64,000 bases of DNA from UBA3951 sp050952125 (GTDB taxonomy: Bacteria; Bacillota; Sulfobacillia; Fermentithermobacillales; Fermentithermobacillaceae): positions 434,001-498,000 of the forward strand of contig JBMNKK010000003.1 in the NCBI GenBank assembly GCA_050952125.1. Direction: 5' to 3'. The notes under the pieces were generated by a model. The model was given only the letters and a program-made list of their open reading frames with translations, made no database searches and had not been told where the DNA came from. This document shows, one piece after another, positions 17,209 to 24,101 of this stretch (within the stretch, counting starts at the first letter, position 1; the number at the start of each line of letters is the position of its first letter). The translations under genes were made by a program, and so were the position numbers.

Positions 17209-17263
17209 GGGGCGTTCTTCGAGGTTGGGTACATCGATGCTGTCTCGCAAGAACGCCCCGTTT
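17209..17263 (+). terminator. Terminator after the tandem amidohydrolase genes
   Basis: GGGGCGTTCTT (17209-17219) and AAGAACGCCCC (17249-17259) form a perfect 11-base-pair stem, extended by GAG/CTC near the loop, and are followed by GTTTCT. It sits 17 bases after the stop at 17191. In the other orientation it also follows the carboxypeptidase stop (17300), so it may serve both convergent genes. Confidence 0.75.
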
Positions 17264-17299
17264 CTATGATGCACAGCCGCCGGAGCAGCTATTCATCCC

Positions 17300-18985
17300 T
17301 TAGGGAACCAGTTCAACACTCTTTTCGGCATATCCGCCCCTGGGGCAACCGGCTCGCACCGTGACGGTTGCCGGCCTGCCTTCAGTCTTCACAATCCACT
17401 GGACCAGTTCAGGCGACACTCCTGAACCGAAGAAGGCCCTCCCTACTGCCAGCCTTCCTTCAAGATGGCCTATTTCGATCTCGGATTTGCCGCCTACGAC
17501 GGCCGCACCCTCAGGGACTTTGATTTCAGCCTTCACCTTCTCGGCGGTCCGGTTCTTTATCCCGGCGTCAGTTACGTTGCTGGGCAGGTATCCCATGTTG
17601 CGAACCGCCGCTCTTACGTTGTAGACACCTTCGGCCACCTTTTCGGCCTCAAGTTTCGTAATCCTGATTTCAGGGGTAACGGATGCAGTGGCAATGGCAA
17701 ACATCGCGTTCTTGTGGCATTCCTGCTTGAGGAACTTGGGAGGTGGGTTCTGGAGCACGTACTTGTGCTTCCATCCGCCGAGTTCGACGGGTCCCAGCTG
17801 CGGGTGGTTGAAGGGGCGCCAGTTGATGAAACCTTCTCCGCGCAGATTTTCGTCGTTCCACTTCTGCATCAGTATCTGTTCATCCTCGGACCAATCCATC
17901 AGTGTCTTGTACGTATCGAGCCGGCCGATAGCCCGGTTCGTAAAGTCCCACACCTCGGTGCTGTAAGCCACGACCCCTCCGTGCTCCAACATCCACTCAA
18001 GGGCCGAACCCCACAGGGGGCGCTTCCCTACGATGTCTTTGCTCAGGGCGAAGTCTTCATACACGCCCACGCAGGGGTACCCCGTAAGCTCTTGGCCGAT
18101 GGCGCCGATCTCCTTCAGCGCCTTCAGATCCTTGGGAGAAATATCCTTGTCGGCCTTGGAGGCCGGCGGTCGCAACACAGCGCCCGTAAATGTGTGAAAC
18201 GATTGGGCAACCGTGATATTCTTATGCTTCTCGAAAAACTCGGCTACGGCTCGGGCTTCAGGCTCGGAGAAGGGATAGGGCCCTGCACCCGGCTGAACGT
18301 GCTGCTGCTGCCAGTTCGCGGCGTAGTTGCGGTTTACGTCGAGGCCCCACTTGGAGGGCGCTACCTTCACCTCTACACCGTTCCAATTGCGAATGAGCCC
18401 CTCCTGGAAGATGGTGTAGTACTTTCCGCCCACTTCATGGGGCTTCCTTCGCACCATTACCCTGGGATCTTTCTCGGAGACGCGCCAGTCGCCGTTTTCG
18501 TCCTCGATCCTCATCTGGGCGATCACACCGTCACCATCGATGTCGTACGGGTGAAGGCCGTCCTTTTCTTCCTCAAAGGGCCAGGGCCTGATGCTCGACC
18601 TCGGTATATACGGCTCGGTGAGGTAGAGCTCCGCTCCGTCTGCCGATAGGCGCGGGATGATGTAGAAGGTCCTCTTGTCCACGATCTCTCTTACCTTCGG
18701 GTCGGAAGCATAGTTACCGGTCAGATACCACGCGATGTAGAGCGAGATCATCGAACCTGTTACCTCGCCCGCGTGGGTATTGCCGTCGACGTAGAGAGCC
18801 GGTTTTTCCGCACCCTTACCGGTCCTCTTGTTGGTTACCTCGATGCACCAGATGTCGCGCCCCTGCCATGTCTTGCCCACCGAGTACATCTCGCAGAGGT
18901 CCGGATACCTCTCGGTGAGCTCCTTCAGGAATTGCGTCATCTCACCGTATTTGAGGTAGGAATCCCATGCAAAAGAATCTATCAA
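17300..18985 (-). CDS. M14 family zinc carboxypeptidase
   Basis: A 561-residue M14 metallocarboxypeptidase without an obvious signal peptide. Zinc ligands are H71 and E74 in NTHAGEVTG and H264 in SFHTFTG. The substrate-binding Arg is in LDVNRNYA (near 219) and the catalytic Glu344 in YSTEVWDF. The C-terminal 130 residues look like a beta-sandwich appendage. A long insert (about 120-215) separates the first and second halves of the catalytic domain. It starts with TTG behind AAAGGAG and begins 24 bases after the last gene of membrane cassette A, so it is probably transcribed with it. It would remove C-terminal residues from peptides; the cellular compartment is unclear. Confidence 0.9.
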   Translation of the reverse strand: MIDSFAWDSYLKYGEMTQFLKELTERYPDLCEMYSVGKTWQGRDIWCIEVTNKRTGKGAEKPALYVDGNTHAGEVTGSMISLYIAWYLTGNYASDPKVREIVDKRTFYIIPRLSADGAELYLTEPYIPRSSIRPWPFEEEKDGLHPYDIDGDGVIAQMRIEDENGDWRVSEKDPRVMVRRKPHEVGGKYYTIFQEGLIRNWNGVEVKVAPSKWGLDVNRNYAANWQQQHVQPGAGPYPFSEPEARAVAEFFEKHKNITVAQSFHTFTGAVLRPPASKADKDISPKDLKALKEIGAIGQELTGYPCVGVYEDFALSKDIVGKRPLWGSALEWMLEHGGVVAYSTEVWDFTNRAIGRLDTYKTLMDWSEDEQILMQKWNDENLRGEGFINWRPFNHPQLGPVELGGWKHKYVLQNPPPKFLKQECHKNAMFAIATASVTPEIRITKLEAEKVAEGVYNVRAAVRNMGYLPSNVTDAGIKNRTAEKVKAEIKVPEGAAVVGGKSEIEIGHLEGRLAVGRAFFGSGVSPELVQWIVKTEGRPATVTVRAGCPRGGYAEKSVELVP

Positions 18986-19009
18986 CTCCGCATCTCCTTT
19001 CCCTTCCGT

Positions 19010-19636
19010 CTATTCGGGGATGATAGGGAGCCATCTCCCTAAGAGGAACTGAAGCCTAGCCACAAGATATGAGAGCCTGGACATAACAACGTACCCGTAC
19101 GACGACCCAAAGGCGATCATCATGGTTGCCCTGCCCGCAGTTGAGAGTATTTCGAGAACTCGCGGCCGCTCCCTGCCGCCTTGGGCAGCTTTGCCGAACG
19201 GGATGAAGAGGAAAAACGCTACCGTAGAGACCGTGCCTAGAACCATGATTACGTTATTCAGGCTGGTAAGAGGCATGATGGTTGCCCTAACCTGCTTTAC
19301 GAACTGCGCCTCAATGGCACCGGTGATTGTCACGCCGGCCGCGGCGCCCATCATGAACGCCATGGGGAGGCGTGCGAGATGATGGTAGCCGTTCACGTGC
19401 CTGGCGAACAGCATGACTCCCAGTACGAGGGGCACCAGGTACTCCCATCGTCCCGCAAAGAGCGGCGTCACTGCCCCGTCGCTGATGTTCCGATATCCGA
19501 GGATAAGAGCCTGCGCAGCTCCGAAGCCCACATAGATGTGCTCGGTGTAGGTGTAGAACTTGTTCTCCTTAAATAGGTAGCTGAAGCAGGCAAGTATGAA
19601 CAGGCCCGACAAGAAAACGCCTACCTTGTCTGCCAT
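19010..19636 (-). CDS. Cassette A gene 4: polytopic membrane protein of unknown function
   Basis: A 208-residue membrane protein with about six hydrophobic segments. It is paralogous to the fourth gene of cassette B (56731-57339): after the first helix both have FKENKFYTYTEH/IKENPFYRFFEY, and both end with a conserved ARxxMM-FG...LLGR region (ATMMIAFG...FLLGRWLP against AMMMYFGV...FLLGDWLG). The start is ATG 19636, immediately after the stop of gene 3 (19637), so translation is coupled. I recognise no characterised family. It is inferred to be a subunit of the same membrane complex as its three upstream neighbours. Confidence 0.85.
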   Translation of the reverse strand: MADKVGVFLSGLFILACFSYLFKENKFYTYTEHIYVGFGAAQALILGYRNISDGAVTPLFAGRWEYLVPLVLGVMLFARHVNGYHHLARLPMAFMMGAAAGVTITGAIEAQFVKQVRATIMPLTSLNNVIMVLGTVSTVAFFLFIPFGKAAQGGRERPRVLEILSTAGRATMMIAFGSSYGYVVMSRLSYLVARLQFLLGRWLPIIPE

Positions 19637-20482
19637 TTACGCTCCCCCCTTTACGGCTTCCAGTCTCTTCTGAAAGAAGAACCCGATGTTGCCAAGGAGG
19701 ACGAGGCCCACAATGAGGAGGTGTCCCATCGCCTGGGCATCCATCGCGCCGGTAGCCTTCCCCGGCACACCGGCCAGAACCTCGTACTCTGCGGCGCCCG
19801 AAAGGCCTATAACCGCGCCTTTGATCTGGCCGGACGCCAAATACGGTCCGGCTACCGGAAGCACCGGCGCCGTGCCGCATACAATGATCGGCGTCTTGAA
19901 GGCCGACTCGATGTACTTCACAAACTGCACGAAATCATCGCCCCCGGTTACAGGGATCGCAGCCGCGACATCGGCCATGCCGCCAAACTCGGAAAACACG
20001 GGGAGGTCTTTCAGCGGCGTCCCATACGCGTCAACCGCGAATTGCGAGTAGAAGTCTTTAAGGCCCGCTATCGCGGTCTCGCCGCCTGCCTTAAAGGGCA
20101 GGATCGCGAAGTCTATCCCGTACTCGTATCCGTACTCGGGAGCGATAGAGTCTCTCACCCGCTGGGCGTACATGCCGCCCTCCTGAAAAGTCGGGAAGTA
20201 AATGACCCGCAACCCCTTCTCCATGTAGTGCCTGCTGATGGCCGCCATCTGAGGCCAAGTCTCCGCGTCGACAGCCGGGTTGAACCCAATCGTGTGGAAA
20301 ACGTAGGAGCCCGAGGGTATCGCGTCGATGATCTCGTACGCCTTCCTGGTGTTGTCTGAAACATTGAGCGGCAGCCCTAAAGGCCTCACCAAGGGGATGA
20401 CAAACACCGCCACCAGCACAAGGTAGATCGCGGGTTTCCCTATGTTCTGAGCTCTCATGTACCAGGCATCCTTGACTCTCAT
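19637..20482 (-). CDS. Cassette A gene 3: protein anchored at both ends, large soluble domain
   Basis: A 281-residue protein with one transmembrane segment near the N-terminus (YLVLVAVFVIPLVRPLG), a soluble alpha/beta domain at about 45-245 and a C-terminal transmembrane segment (LLIVGLVLLGNIGFFF). The paralogue in cassette B (55885-56715) shares IPSGS/LPSGS, the GIDFAILPFKAGGE/GVDYVNIGFKAGGT region, SGQIKGAVIGLSGAAEYE against TGQLKGLIPGMRGAAEYE, and MDAQAMGHLL/MDAQSMSHIL. Its ATG overlaps the previous stop (ATGA). Function unknown. The conserved GAAEYE and FKAGG patches are candidates for an active or interaction surface. Confidence 0.85.
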   Translation of the reverse strand: MRVKDAWYMRAQNIGKPAIYLVLVAVFVIPLVRPLGLPLNVSDNTRKAYEIIDAIPSGSYVFHTIGFNPAVDAETWPQMAAISRHYMEKGLRVIYFPTFQEGGMYAQRVRDSIAPEYGYEYGIDFAILPFKAGGETAIAGLKDFYSQFAVDAYGTPLKDLPVFSEFGGMADVAAAIPVTGGDDFVQFVKYIESAFKTPIIVCGTAPVLPVAGPYLASGQIKGAVIGLSGAAEYEVLAGVPGKATGAMDAQAMGHLLIVGLVLLGNIGFFFQKRLEAVKGGA

Positions 20483-21102
20483 TGGCGATCACCCCCCATG
20501 TAGCCGCGCTCTAGCCCGAGCAAGACGCGGAGGCTCAGGGCTATCGCTCCGAGCGCTCCCCCTATGGTGATGCCCCTCATCCCGGCCGTGTTCGGGATAG
20601 CCATGGTCCAAGCGGATAAGGCCGGCATCCCCTTGTAGAGGAAGCTCCCCACGCCTACCTGGCCGAGCATCACAATGACTGCGGTGGCCATCAGGATCGC
20701 CGACTGCCAGTCCTTAACCTTGAACGCGCGGTAGGAAGCCGACGTGATCATGAACGCCAGAAGCGAGGAAATCCCTGAGTAAATGGGCTGGTACAGATAC
20801 TCGAAACCCCACGTGTAGAGAGGGGAATCGGTGCCCTTCCAGATACCGACGACGGTGAACAACACGAGAGACGAGAGAAGCATAAGGCTGGCTTCCCAGT
20901 TCGGGGCCCTTCGCGACAGCTTGCGGGCATGAGCCTGAACCAGATTCACGGCGCCCAGACCGAGAGCGAAGGCGGCTACAAGATTGCGCCACATTACAAC
21001 AGTGCTTCCCCAGGAATCCAGGATTTCCGACGGGCTGAAATACCGGGCAATTACCACAAAGCCGGCGAGAAACCCAATTACAAGAGGCAGAGTCTTCTTC
21101 AC
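20479..21102 (-). CDS. Cassette A gene 2: polytopic membrane protein of unknown function
   Basis: A 207-residue membrane protein with about six hydrophobic helices. The cassette B paralogue is at 55231-55866. Shared features include a basic loop with a conserved NW after the second helix (RRAPNWEASLML/RKKDRNWMFSAW), a YQPIYSGISSLLAFMITSASYRAF-like helix matched by PPINSTMYAMVAFYLTSASYKAF (both contain TSASY[RK]AF), and a C-terminal [GR]GI.[IV]G..LG......RV.LG.ER motif. The start is GTG 21102; a GTG at 21111 directly abuts AAGGAG and is too close to it. It overlaps gene 3 by four bases. No described function is known to me. Confidence 0.84.
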   Translation of the reverse strand: MKKTLPLVIGFLAGFVVIARYFSPSEILDSWGSTVVMWRNLVAAFALGLGAVNLVQAHARKLSRRAPNWEASLMLLSSLVLFTVVGIWKGTDSPLYTWGFEYLYQPIYSGISSLLAFMITSASYRAFKVKDWQSAILMATAVIVMLGQVGVGSFLYKGMPALSAWTMAIPNTAGMRGITIGGALGAIALSLRVLLGLERGYMGGDRQ

Positions 21103-21115
21103 GGCCGCCACCTCC

Positions 21116-21865
21116 TTACTTGAGCCCCGCCAAGGCCTTTACGGCCGGCGAAGTGAGAGTGAGGTAGAGGCTGCCAAGAACCATCGCGCCTATGCTGATG
21201 TACTTGCCCACTTCCTGGGCCACGAGGCTCCCGACTTGCGCGCCGTTTCGGGTTAAGTAAGTCCCCGCGGCGTAAATCTCTTCTCCTATGAGGGTGTAGT
21301 CGCACGCGGCAACCAGAAAAGGCAGTTGGTGCGTGTTCGCCGTCCCGGCGACTTGGATGGCTCCGGTCCTTTGGCCGGCTTCGGCCAAAGTCAGGCTTTC
21401 GAAGTAGAACGAACCGAAGAGGAAGTTGGCTCCTATCTTTTCCCTCTCGTAGATCCCCAGTACGCCGGCGGTGAATCCGCCTGAGAGGAATTGCAGCATG
21501 TCGTCACTGTACTTGTCTTCTTTGCCTTCAGATAAGTATGCCTGCCGGACGACCTCTTGAGATATGGCGTGGGATTCAGGAAGCGCGTTCACCACCATCA
21601 TCCTGGTGTCGTACTTGGCAGCCTGTCTCGCCACATGGCTCAAGATGTCGAAAGCGGCGAAAGCCTGGGCGTCAAACGCGCCTCCGGGTATCACGAACAG
21701 AGAAGAGCGTCCCATCTCCGTTGAGCGCCCTATGGCTTCCTCAATAGCGTCCAGTCCCGGTACTCTGCGTATGGGGATCGCCGATTTCCCCGAGTTCCGT
21801 CTCATGCCGTAGAGACTTGCGGCAGCGAATACCGCGAGAAAAACCAGTGCAAGGGTTTTGTCCAT
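21116..21865 (-). CDS. Cassette A gene 1: DUF6754-like membrane-anchored protein
   Basis: A 249-residue protein with an N-terminal transmembrane helix (LALVFLAVFAAASLYGM), an alpha/beta-looking soluble domain and a C-terminal hydrophobic helix. The signature GLDAIEEAIGRSTEMGR near residue 38 and QLPFLVAACDYTLIGEE near 190 are nearly identical in the cassette B paralogue (GLDAIDEAIGRATEMGR, QLPFFIAACDYTLIGEE). I believe these belong to the uncharacterised DUF6754 family (from memory of the family, not checked). The start is ATG 21865 behind GGGAGG. It is the first gene of the cassette, with a long leader upstream that contains a riboswitch and a small ORF. Confidence 0.85.
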   Translation of the reverse strand: MDKTLALVFLAVFAAASLYGMRRNSGKSAIPIRRVPGLDAIEEAIGRSTEMGRSSLFVIPGGAFDAQAFAAFDILSHVARQAAKYDTRMMVVNALPESHAISQEVVRQAYLSEGKEDKYSDDMLQFLSGGFTAGVLGIYEREKIGANFLFGSFYFESLTLAEAGQRTGAIQVAGTANTHQLPFLVAACDYTLIGEEIYAAGTYLTRNGAQVGSLVAQEVGKYISIGAMVLGSLYLTLTSPAVKALAGLK

Positions 21866-22128
21866 ATCGTTCAGCCTCCCAAATCTTACATAGGGGTCAA
21901 AATCGTACTGATTAACCTAACAGCCGCATTGGCACCCAAAGTATGGCGGACTAAAGCCTTATGCATCGGAACGCACGGCTGTCGTATAGGGTTTGAGAGG
22001 TAGGCGAAGATGGAGGGAGGATTTGTGCAGCCTCGCCGGCAGCCTCGATGGAGTTTCGCGGCCGAGGAAACTGCTGTGAGAAAGGGTTCTCGGTAACGTC
22101 AGTTGCTAAGCTAACCTTTACGTCGGAC
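21866..22128. other. Unassigned leader between the small ORF and cassette A
   Basis: 263 bases without a convincing gene on either strand. No hairpin followed by a T-run is visible on the minus strand, so the riboswitch-controlled transcript could continue into cassette A. The stretch CCTCGGCCG...CGAGG can fold locally. A second promoter close to 21890 is possible but no good hexamer pair stands out. Confidence 0.4.
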
Positions 22129-22215
22129 CTAGAACCGTGCTCTCCCCCGATCCTTCGCCTTCTTAACGATACCTAGAAGACCCAAGGGATTGACGATAAT
22201 CCCGGTGATCCCCAC
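22129..22215 (-). CDS. Small ORF (28 residues) downstream of the riboswitch terminator
   Basis: GTG 22215 starts a 28-codon frame, VGITGIIVNPLGLLGIVKK then AKDRGRARF. The Shine-Dalgarno GGGAGGTGA sits 6 bases upstream, as strong as those of the real genes around it. The first 17 residues are hydrophobic and the last 11 strongly basic, which would suit a small membrane-associated or leader peptide. It begins about 50 bases after the riboswitch terminator hairpin, so it is the first translatable frame of that transcript. It has no recognised homologue. The longer in-frame extension to 22320 runs through the riboswitch and is rejected. Confidence 0.55.
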   Translation of the reverse strand: MGITGIIVNPLGLLGIVKKAKDRGRARF

Positions 22216-22263
22216 TTCTATCACCTCCCTTCGCGGACTGTCTCTTCCTTGCGCGGTGTTAAT

Positions 22264-22307
22264 GAAAAACCCGCGCCGGAAAGTCGCTAGGAACTTCCCG
22301 CACGGGT
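22264..22307 (-). terminator. Riboswitch-linked intrinsic terminator
   Basis: ACCCGTGCGGGAAGT (22307-22293) pairs with ACTTTCCGGCGCGGGT (22284-22269) in a 15-base-pair stem with one bulge, and the next bases are TTTTTCATT. The 5' arm is part of the conserved 3' region of the upstream ykkC-class aptamer, so aptamer folding and terminator folding exclude each other. Ligand binding should therefore allow read-through. Confidence 0.8.
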
Positions 22308-22440
22308 CTTTTATCCCCACGGTGTACTTTGGAGTGCCAAAGTCTGTACCGCTCGGTCCAGCCCGCCGCTGTCACCCAAGACTCGGCGCGGAACCCTAGG
22401 TACACTTCCCCCGAACCCGGCAGGCTTACGCCTCCGGGTT
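22286..22440 (-). ncRNA. ykkC-class riboswitch (guanidine-I or subtype 2 ppGpp/PRPP)
   Basis: Read on the minus strand, the segment contains the ykkC landmarks in order: GTGTACCTAGGGTTCCG, CTGGACCGAGCGGTACAG, ACACCGTGGGGATAAAAG, and a closing CCTAG that pairs with CTAGG as P1. An additional hairpin, AACCCGG/CCGGGTT capped by AGGC-GTAA-GCCT (22414-22440), sits just upstream. An extra P0 helix and GGACCGAGCGGTACAG are, as I recall, features of subtype 2 (ppGpp or PRPP sensing) rather than guanidine-I, but the exact ligand cannot be settled by eye. The 3' part overlaps a strong terminator. The first downstream genes are a 28-codon ORF and membrane cassette A. Confidence 0.8.
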
Positions 22441-22574
22441 ATTGGACTGTACTCTAGCAGAAGAGAGATATTGGCGCAACAGGTTTTTTCACACAGGTTT
22501 TTTGCCCTATCTTCGAGTATTTGTGCCAGTGGGATTTGTTGCTGATGAGCGTCAGTGCCGGGGGAGGAATATCA

Positions 22575-23051
22575 TTGCTGTTCACCACTATGAAAGACAC
22601 GCCGGTAGGTCCCTTGACCTTGGCGGCTGAAAGCGGCATCATCACCAAACTGGAGTTCAGAGCCCTTAATGACCGGGACATCGGAGATACCGCGCCATCT
22701 CAGGATGACATCAGCGTCCTTGAACGGGCAGTGAGCGAACTCACACTGTATTTCCAAGGTGGCCTCCAGGAATTCACCGTTCCGGTGCGCATCGACGGTC
22801 CACCGTTCCACAAGAAGGTCTGGCAGCATCTTTGCACGATCCCGTACGGGCGTACGGAGAGCTACGGAGATATCGCCCGGTCTCTCGGATGCCCGAGCGG
22901 AGCCCGGGCAGTGGGTAACGCCTGCGCGCGAAATCCGGTCGCCATCATCGTTCCGTGTCACAGGGTGCTCTCTCGCGGCCATTTGGGAGGGTTCGGAGGC
23001 GGCCTGGACGCAAAGATCTGGCTCCTCAAACACGAAGGCTGCCGCATCTAG
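22575..23051 (+). CDS. ogt: Methylated-DNA--[protein]-cysteine S-methyltransferase
   Basis: A 158-residue suicide repair protein that takes the methyl group from O6-methylguanine or O4-methylthymine. The acceptor is Cys128 in IVPCHRVL. The helix-turn-helix with RAVGNACARNP (arginine finger and Asn hinge) precedes it, and GGFGGGLDAKIWLLKHE follows. The start is TTG 22575, with GGGGGAGG seven bases upstream; a longer frame begins at 22521 without support. It is divergent from the riboswitch transcript and just upstream of the polyprenyl synthase gene. The ogt symbol is by family. Confidence 0.9.
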   Translation: MLFTTMKDTPVGPLTLAAESGIITKLEFRALNDRDIGDTAPSQDDISVLERAVSELTLYFQGGLQEFTVPVRIDGPPFHKKVWQHLCTIPYGRTESYGDIARSLGCPSGARAVGNACARNPVAIIVPCHRVLSRGHLGGFGGGLDAKIWLLKHEGCRI

Positions 23052-23099
23052 GGGAATACGGCTCTCGCCGCTCAGAGATACTGAGCGGGGGGCGTTTCG

Positions 23100-24086
23100 A
23101 TGCAGGCAGTTAACCTACTGGATGAGCCGCGCTGCAAAGACATCACAGCGCAGATAGAAAGCTGCATGAACACACTGACGCAAGACTCAGGCCCGGTTCA
23201 CCCGATCCTGAGCTACCTTGTATCTACCGGGGGAAAGCGCCTGCGACCCCTGCTGCTCATATGGACGGCAGAGGCCTCTGCCGAAGATTCGGGAGCTTCG
23301 CCGGACGAAAGCGATGTTCTTGAGGTGGCGAGCGCCTTCGAGCTGGTGCACTTGGCATCGCTTGTGCACGACGACATCATCGACGGAGCGACAGAGCGCA
23401 GGGGCCTGCCCGCCGCTCACACCGTATGGGGGATCCACTCTGCCGTCCTGGCTGGAGACTACCTTTTCACGCGTGCGAACCGGGTCGTACTTCAGCACGC
23501 GGGCCGGGGGATAGCCTCGCTCCTGAATCAAGCGATAGAGCTTACATGTGAGGGCGAGATCGCGCAGGACAGCCGCCTTTTTGACCTGGACGTAACCGAA
23601 CGGGAATACCTGTCCCACATCTGCAAGAAGACGGCGTCGCTGGTAGGTGCAGCGTGTCAGGCAGGAGCAATCCTTGGCGGCGCCGCGGCGGAGGTTGAGG
23701 AAGCCATGCTCCGCTTCGGCGTCGAACTCGGCTGCGCCTTTCAGATAGCCGATGACGTAATAGATCTGATATCGCCTTCCCCGGTCTCGGGCAAACCGCC
23801 CTACAACGACATCCGCCGGGGGGTCTTGACACTCCCCCTGATACTGGCCAAGGAGTCTTCGGCCAAGGAAACGCTGTCGAAAGTGTTCGCGGAGAAATCC
23901 GTCAGTGATGAGGAAATACTGTCAATCAAACGTGCGTGCATAGAAGAAGGCTGCGTGGATCGGGCAAGACAGAGCGCCGAACTCCTTGCCAAACTCGCCG
24001 AATCGAGGCTGTCCTGCCTTAAGCCTTCCGAATCAAAAGCGCTGCTCGTATCGGCAGCGAGAAGCGTGGCTCACCGCCTATCTTGA
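23100..24086 (+). CDS. Polyprenyl (likely heptaprenyl-type) diphosphate synthase
   Basis: A 328-residue trans-isoprenyl diphosphate synthase that extends allylic diphosphates with IPP, probably for the menaquinone side chain. GGKRLRP binds IPP, the first Asp-rich motif is HDDIID (near 95), and the second is QIADDVIDL where most have DD[IV]LD. The final Asp of the second motif is retained (DDVID). Length and composition fit component II of the Bacillus-type heptaprenyl synthase or a medium/long-chain synthase. No component I or men genes are adjacent. Chain length cannot be predicted confidently. Confidence 0.9.
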   Translation: MQAVNLLDEPRCKDITAQIESCMNTLTQDSGPVHPILSYLVSTGGKRLRPLLLIWTAEASAEDSGASPDESDVLEVASAFELVHLASLVHDDIIDGATERRGLPAAHTVWGIHSAVLAGDYLFTRANRVVLQHAGRGIASLLNQAIELTCEGEIAQDSRLFDLDVTEREYLSHICKKTASLVGAACQAGAILGGAAAEVEEAMLRFGVELGCAFQIADDVIDLISPSPVSGKPPYNDIRRGVLTLPLILAKESSAKETLSKVFAEKSVSDEEILSIKRACIEEGCVDRARQSAELLAKLAESRLSCLKPSESKALLVSAARSVAHRLS

Positions 24087-24101
24087 GTCGACAAAGCCTC
24101 T

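Noticed and set aside
17465..18649. 394-codon open frame antisense to the M14 carboxypeptidase
   Set aside because: It lies wholly within a well supported gene on the other strand, has no domain signature or ribosome site, and is a by-product of GC-rich codon use.
22010..22096. 28-codon plus-strand frame beginning MEGGFVQPRR
   Set aside because: It has only a moderate AGAGGT upstream, faces against the riboswitch transcript, has no hydrophobic or conserved feature and leads into nothing on the plus strand.
22129..22320. 63-codon minus-strand frame starting at 22320
   Set aside because: Its first 35 codons run through the conserved riboswitch core and terminator; only the last 28 codons have a ribosome site and are reported as the small ORF.
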